Shown: one piece after another, positions 58,444 to 64,000 of the stretch
Numbering within the stretch: the stretch's first letter is position 1
How the letters are laid out: each line of letters begins with the position of its first letter
From: Trema orientale
Lineage: Eukaryota; Streptophyta; Magnoliopsida; Rosales; Cannabaceae
Length of the DNA: 64,000 nt
Assembly: GCA_002914845.1 (NCBI GenBank)
Contig: JXTC01000567.1
Span: 20,244 to 84,243, forward strand
Direction: 5' to 3'
Position numbers and translations under genes: made by a program
Notes under the pieces: model-generated
The model's input: only the letters and a program-made list of their open reading frames with translations
What the model was told of the DNA's origin: nothing
Databases searched by the model: none

Positions 58444-58691
58444 TCATGATATATGCATCCTCATGGCGTGCTGCTAATCTCCAAAGACACCATGAAAGAG
58501 GATGTGTCATAATTAGCGGCAATAAGTTTGCACACCGGTATTGGTTTAGTATTGATGTAAGGTGTGTGCTGAATGATGTCGATAGCCGATGGATTCCCGG
58601 AGAAGCCAAACGTTGGAATCAGCACCATAGTTATAAGCAAGGTTCTTTTGACATGAGTCGAGATGAAATTCTTAGAATTCGTCAATTTTAA
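58440..58691 (+). other. Small open frame after gag, -1 relative to gag
   Basis: An 83-codon open frame begins at a TTG overlapping the gag stop; its first ATG is at 58446. It encodes phrases such as RGCVIISGNKFAHRYWF and DVRCVLNDVDS. A related frame, without the last third, lies in the second internal region at 61842-61983. No domain recognised; it may be a remnant of pol. Confidence 0.4.
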
Positions 58692-58811
58692 GTAGTATAT
58701 ATACTCATATGGTGGAGTATGATTGTTAATAAAAATAATGATAGCAACGTAAGTTATGAGATGAGATCGTATATGAAGACGTGATTGAAATCAAGTCTTC
58801 AAGTGGGAGAA

Positions 58812-59410
58812 TGTTGAATAAATCAACAATTGTGGCACCACCAACTACATTATTGCAGTTGTTGTTCATATTATAGGAAGAAAAAAAAAATGCTCACCAA
58901 GTAGCCGTAACAGCAATAGTGAAAAGGGCAGCCATAATAGCAATAGTAAAAGGTAGTGTTCTCACTATCTTTCAAGTTCTATAAATACGAGCGCTTCATC
59001 ACTTGTTTTGTATCCCAAAAATTAGAAGTATTTCAGTTTTCTCTTCTAATTAAATCCTTTCTTTCTCTTTGTCTCTCCTTTCAAAGAGAGTAAAGTTTCT
59101 TTGTGAAAGAGGAGGTTTCAAAGAGTGGCGGTGTAAGATATGAGTGAGAGAATACTTGTGAGAAAGTGCTTGGTTGTGTTGGGGTCATTGGGTAGAAAAG
59201 AGCAAAATCTATATGATTATAGAAACTTTTCATATAGTGAAATTCTTTTCTGAGAGACAATGGTTTTTCTCCTGATTTAGGAGTTTTCTATTTAAATTCT
59301 TGTATTGTGAGATTGGTTTCTATTTCTTGTTATTATTTTTCTATTATTCTGATATTTCTTTGAAGTGAGATCCTGGGAGCATCAAATCTGGGTCAGTCAG
59401 ATTCCCAACA
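58812..59410 (+). repeat. LTR 2 (shared central LTR)
   Basis: Starts TGTTGAATAAATC and ends GATTCCCAACA; 599 bp. It is the 3' LTR for internal region 1, preceded by AAGTGGGAGAA, and the 5' LTR for internal region 2, followed by a primer-binding site at 59411. Confidence 0.9.
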
Positions 59411-59565
59411 AGTGATATCAGAGTAGGGTTCTTCGGCACACTATAGCTTGGTGTTAGTCTAAGAAATTCTGTGTAAAGAGGCTGTGTTCAAGTGGGAGCA
59501 TTTGGACCCTTCAATCTTTCTTGGAAATTTTCTTAGCAGTTTTTCAAGCTAGAAGTGCGAAACGA

Positions 59566-60381
59566 GATGTCAGGAAACAAAATTTTAATTCTGGTTTGGG
59601 CTGATGTAGAGAAATTTGATGGGAACATCAATTTTAGCTTGTAGCAAATACAAGTCAAGGATTTATTGATTCAACCTAGATTGCACAAGGTTTTGAAAGG
59701 TAAAGAGGCTTACAAGGGCAAAGATTCTGAGAAATCCAGTATGAGCGATGAAGACTGAATGATCTAGATGAAAGAGTTACAAGTGCGATACGTATGTGTC
59801 TGGCCAAAAATGTCCCTGCAAATGTGCTTAGAATAACGACGGCTAAAGATCTCTGGAGAAAGCTTGGAGAATTGTATTAGGTGAAAGGTATCTTAAATCG
59901 AGTGTACTTAAAGGATCAGATTCATACATTGCGTATGAATGAAAGTATGAAAATTTCTGATCATCTTAGTATCTTGAATAATATCATTTCTGAACTGGAG
60001 GCTATTGGAGTGAAGATTGAAGATGAAGATAAGGCATTGCGATTCATCTGGTCTCTTCCACCTTTCTATGGGCACATGAAACTTATTTTGGTGCATAGGA
60101 AGGAGACTCTGGTTTTTTCTGAGGTCACAAGTAAATTTTTGTCTGAAGAAAGAAGGCTGACGGGTGATGGAAGTAATGTTCCATCTAAGGGCTCAGTATT
60201 AGTAGTTGATACTAGAAAGAAAAACTCCATGAAAAAGAATGTAATCTACTGGGGGTGTGGACAATCTAGGCACTTGAAAAGAAATTATCAAAAAGGTACA
60301 GTGGGTTTGGCTAAAAGCTCTAAATCTGGTGATGCTGCTAATATTGTCTCCTATAATGGAGATGATGATCTTATCCTTTAA
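59566..60381 (+). pseudogene. Decayed gag of internal region 2
   Basis: Homologous along its length to the intact gag of internal region 1. It carries a stop near 59641 where the other copy has Trp, a small deletion near 59757 that shifts the frame, and a stop near 59878 where the other copy has Gln. The remaining open part is 59881-60381. Its zinc knuckle has Tyr in place of two of the three cysteines, so RNA binding would be lost. Confidence 0.85.
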
Positions 60382-60393
60382 TCATGATATGTG

Positions 60394-61837
60394 TATTAAT
60401 GAGTGATTAATTAACTCACAAATCAAGTATCATTCAACTAAAATAATTGTAAATTCTCAAGTATTTTTGTCAGTTTGATGTGTTTTTACTTTGTTTTTGT
60501 AGTTCTTATAAATAAATGAGAATCAAGAAAAATAGTTACAAATATGGATATTCAACCATTTGGGATGAAAGTTGAGTCCGATACGAATGCAACGCAATGA
60601 AAGTTAGGCAAAATGGAGCTAAAACGAAGAAATGGCGCCCCCGGGAAGAAAAGCTATCATGTTGAATTTCAGACTACAGTGCCGCGGCGCTGCCTGGAAA
60701 ACTAAGTTCCAGAGGCTAGAGCACCGCTATACAGTGTCCGGAAGAGCGTTTTTAGCGAGTTTTTAAAGCCACTCTGAACTATTGATGTCATCTAATTAAA
60801 TGGTTGACATTCCACCCGGCCTAGATCACTTTGGAGTCTCTTAAATACATCCTTAGGCCTCCATTTCAGGTGTGGTGAGTTAGAGAGAAAACACAGCAAA
60901 GAGAGCTCAAAAATCCTAGAAAGGAAGGAGCTTGGAGCAAAAATCTTAGAGAGGATGCTTGAGAGAGTGGATTGAAGAGATTGAAGCTTGAAGTTCTACC
61001 TTTACAAAAGAGTTTTTCTCATCCTCTTTTTTATCCTAGTCTCATTTGAATTTTGTATTATACTTGATTTATAAATATATTTGGATATATAAAATTCTTG
61101 TTGAGATTAGTGTTGGATTCTCTTATGTTGAATTAATTGTTATATACTTGGAGTATGATGTAACTTAGACTTTGATTCTATAGCTTGATATCTAATATGT
61201 TCTTTGATGTTGTTCTTGAATTTATTTATGCTATTCCATGCTTAATGCTTCTCAACTAATTAGCTACTGGTTGGATGATTTGGTTTCTAGAATTTGACAC
61301 TTGAGAAAGAGAATTTTAGAAACAACTATAGGATAGTATAACCGAGGACTTGTAGAGTTTGAGAGAACCTATAATTCATTTGAAGTCATGATCAAAGAAC
61401 CATTGAACATAACGAATTCTTAATTTCTAGGTTCGGAATAGAGATATTAGAACCAGGATTTAGGAATCATTTCATTCGGCACTCGGAGAAGAAGTAGAAA
61501 TATCTTTGGGTTCTTGGCTTATAAACTAGGAATAATTGATTAGAATGCAATTGGTGATCAAAAGACATAGTTGATAGTTAGGTGAATTCAATCCCCTAGT
61601 ACATTTGTGCATAGAGTTTCCATATTTTATTTTTATATTTATATTTATCTTTGTATTTATTTAAATTATAAATTCATTTAGTTTGGTTATCTAGTTAAAG
61701 TTAAATCACGACAATTCTGGTACTTAGCGATAATTTAACACCCAATTTCTCGTGGAATCGACAACTATATATTTATCACTTTATTACTTATTTATGACCT
61801 GTGCACTTGCGGTTATTTTACGTATATGCATTTTATT
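60394..61837. mobile_element. 1.44-kb insertion in internal region 2, class unknown
   Basis: The sequence is absent from internal region 1 and is flanked by a perfect 12-bp direct repeat, TCATGATATGTG (60382-60393 and 61838-61849); region 1 has a single copy of this site. It contains GC-rich spots (GGCGCCCCCGGG; GTGCCGCGGCGCTG) and a tail with TCTCGTGGAATCGACAACTA and GACCTGTGCACTTGCGG. No coding potential and no clear terminal inverted repeats. The tail phrase recalls Tat/Ogre-type gypsy leaders, but a 12-bp duplication does not fit LTR integration. Confidence 0.7.
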
Positions 61838-62165
61838 TCATGATATGTGCATCCTCATGGCGTGTCGCTAATCTCCAAAGACGCCATAAAAGAGGATGTG
61901 TCATAATTAGCGGCAACAAGTTTGCACACAGACATTGGTTTGGCGTTGATGTAAGGTGTGTGCTGAATGATGTCGATGGCTGATGGACTCCTGGAGAAGC
62001 TAAATATGGGAGTCAGTACCATAGTTATCAGCAAGGTTCTTTTGATATGAGCTGAGATGAAATTCTTAGAATTCTTTAATCTAAGTGATATATATTAGCA
62101 ACATAAGCTATGAGATGAGATCATATGTGAAGACGTGATTGAAATCAAGTCTTCAAGTGGGAGAA

Positions 62166-62764
62166 TGTTGAATAAATTAACAATTGTGGTACCACCAACT
62201 ACATTATTGCAGTTGTTGTTCACATTATAGGAAGAAAAAGAAATGCTCACCAACTAGCCGTAATAATAATAGTGAAAAGGGTAGCCGTAATAACAATAGT
62301 AAAAAGTGGTGTTCTCACTACGTTTCAAGTTCTATAAATACGGGGGGCTTCATCACTTATTTTGTATCCCAAAAATTAGAAGCATTTCAAGTTCTCTCTT
62401 CTAATTAAATCATTTCTTTCTTTTTGTTTCTCCTTTCAAAGAGAGTAAAGTTTCTTTGTGAAAGAGAAAGTTTCAAATAATGGGGTGTAAGGTGTGAGTG
62501 AGAGAATACTTGTGAGAAAGTACTTGGTTGTATTGGGATCATTAGGTAGAAAAGAGAGAAATATATGTGATTATAGAAACTTTTCATATAGTGAAATTTT
62601 TTTATGAGAGACAATGGTTTTTCTCCTGATTTAGGAGTTTTCCACTTAAATTCTCGTGTTGTGAGATTGGTTTCTATTCCTTGTTATTATTTTTCTATTA
62701 TTCTAATATTTCTTTGAAGTGAGATCCTGGGAGCATCGATTTTAGGTCAGTGAGATTCTCAACA
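62166..62764 (+). repeat. LTR 3 of the array
   Basis: Starts TGTTGAATAAATTAAC and ends GATTCTCAACA; 599 bp. The purine-rich AAGTGGGAGAA lies just before it. It closes internal region 2. Confidence 0.9.
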
Positions 62765-64000
62765 AATTGCGTTGAGGAATTAGACTTCTTTTAAAAAAAA
62801 AAAGAAAAAAAAAAAGAAAGAAGGAAACGAGCATGATGTCTTGACTAAATGACTTGTAATGTCATTTTTAAATTATTTCGTTTTCTTCTGGCAGATGTAA
62901 CTTGTTTTTTCTCGCTGAAAATTAATAAATGAGAAAATGCTAAGTTCTTGTTTGTGATTTTGTCTTTTTAAGTCTCGTGGTTTTCCAAGATATTGCCCTT
63001 TTGTATTGTCATTTCCATAATTTTTCTTTTTAAATTGTTCTCGTTTTCTTCAAGGTAACGTGGCTTGTTCTTTTACTTTTCAATTTGTCGTTTTCTGCAT
63101 TTGATGTTGCCTTTGCTTTAATGATGTCGTTTTATTCTGATATTTTGGTTTGTTTTAGTTTCTGTCGTTCCTCAAAATCATTGTCATTTTTATTCTTTTT
63201 AAATTCTTGTGGGTCTCTAATTTGTGTCCTTTTCTTTTGTTATTTCGTTTTCAATTCTTTGTTGGTTTGGTTTTTCTAAAATCATTGTTTTCTAGATTGT
63301 TGTGGTTTCTCATTCATCTTCGTTTTTCTTTGATTATTTTTCCCTCTCTCTTTCATCTTGCGATTCTTACAAAGTTGTCGTTTATATATATATATACAAA
63401 GCTGTCGTTTTTCAAATTAATGTCATGTTCTATTGTTGTTGTCGTTTATAAGAGATGTTTATCTTTATAAAATTAAAAAAAAAAAATTACAAACTATAAC
63501 CAATTCTTTTCTTAATTTATTTTCTCCTTCACTATCAAATATTAATCCCACATTTTAAATAGTAAAAATAACCAAAATAAAAACCCAGACAAGAAGTATT
63601 GAATGCCAATTCAATTGCAACTCTCCGATGCAGAAGAGACCCCAAAATCTCAGACACTTAGGATGTATCTGTTGATTAGCCCATTTATTATTGGGTCCCC
63701 TCTCCAGTCTCCACTACTGTAATCGTACACTAATGCGAGCCCTGGAGGACATATACATGTATATCCCTAATAATTGAGCTTGTACTACTTCTTGTCCGTC
63801 ACGTTGTTGAGAAGTTCTTGTACAAATCGGGACATACATTAACTGGTTTAGCCATAGTTTGCTTCAACAAAATATTTCCTATGTATACATTAACTGGTTA
63901 ATCCATAGTTTGATGTGATAATGATCAAACCACCCTCATAAATGATCTTCATCTGCGAGTCCCATTAGCTGCCGTATCATTCCTCTAACAAGAAACAAAT
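62765..64000. other. AT/T-rich intergenic DNA
   Basis: From about 62880 to 63460 the plus strand is very T-rich and repeats TCGTTTT-type words. The open frames there are low-complexity and not genes. An (AT)n run lies near 63385. Nothing else recognised to the window end. Confidence 0.4.

Larger units (their letters stand above)
56875..62764 (+). mobile_element. Tandem LTR-INT-LTR-INT-LTR array of a gag-only copia-type element
   Basis: Three similar LTRs of 597-599 bp (56875-57471, 58812-59410, 62166-62764) separate two internal regions in the same direction. Each internal region starts with a primer-binding site (AGTGATATCAGAGTAGGG type), carries a Tnt1-like gag and ends with a purine-rich AAGTGGGAGAA before the next LTR. 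No protease, integrase or reverse transcriptase is recognisable, so movement would need enzymes in trans, as described for TR-GAG elements. No 5-bp target duplication matches across the outer borders (ATTTC before, AATTG after). Confidence 0.88.

Noticed and set aside
62880..63470. T-rich region with repeated TCGTTTT words and two open frames
   Set aside because: Low-complexity strand bias with no clear repeat unit; open frames are hydrophobic low-complexity peptides.

Overview
This is a 64-kb window of a plant nuclear genome, most likely a eudicot. The genes have many short exons with GT-AG introns, plant-specific families are present (MCA-type PLAC8 protein, PMT pectin methyltransferases, VAPYRIN-like MSP-ankyrin protein, plant PNGase A), and AT-rich intergenic DNA is full of copia elements, MITEs and a SINE. 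I cannot fix the species. Exon models were built by hand from splice signals and reading frame; each closes in frame over its full length.

Layout. 1-5743 is a decayed Ty1/copia retrotransposon. 7261-11608 (+) is a multiple inositol-polyphosphate phosphatase with an ER signal peptide and a KDEL-like C terminus. It converges on an intronless PNGase A gene (12980-14806, -). 15318-18976 (-) is a seven-exon MID1-COMPLEMENTING-ACTIVITY-like gene with a hAT-type insertion in intron 1. At 20.4-20.7 kb sit tRNA-Lys(CTT) and tRNA-Ser(CGA), bracketed by two oppositely oriented MITEs of one family. 21.2-23.6 kb is a large imperfect inverted repeat containing an N gap that looks spurious.

27193-29807 (+) is eIF2-alpha. 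31326-34644 and 38505-41569 (+) are tandem PMT23-like methyltransferase genes with identical exon structure. Between them, on the minus strand, lies a two-exon VAPYRIN-like gene (34968-37154). 43770-49509 (+) is a 20-exon REC8/SYN1 meiotic cohesin gene. 51005-51330 is a tRNA-derived SINE with a perfect target-site duplication. 52419-53165 (+) is a glutaredoxin-like zinc-cluster protein. 56875-62764 is an unusual LTR-INT-LTR-INT-LTR array of a gag-only copia-type retrotransposon.

The genes do not form a pathway. Two work in the secretory system on sugars or phosphates (PNGase A and the PMT pair, with the phosphatase probably in the ER). The rest are housekeeping (eIF2-alpha, tRNAs), calcium/mechanosensing (MCA), membrane or symbiosis-related (VAPYRIN-like) and meiotic (REC8). 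The most unusual structures are the tandem gag-only retrotransposon array, the large foldback with its false gap, the gene nested between PMT duplicates, and several small inverted-repeat element families.
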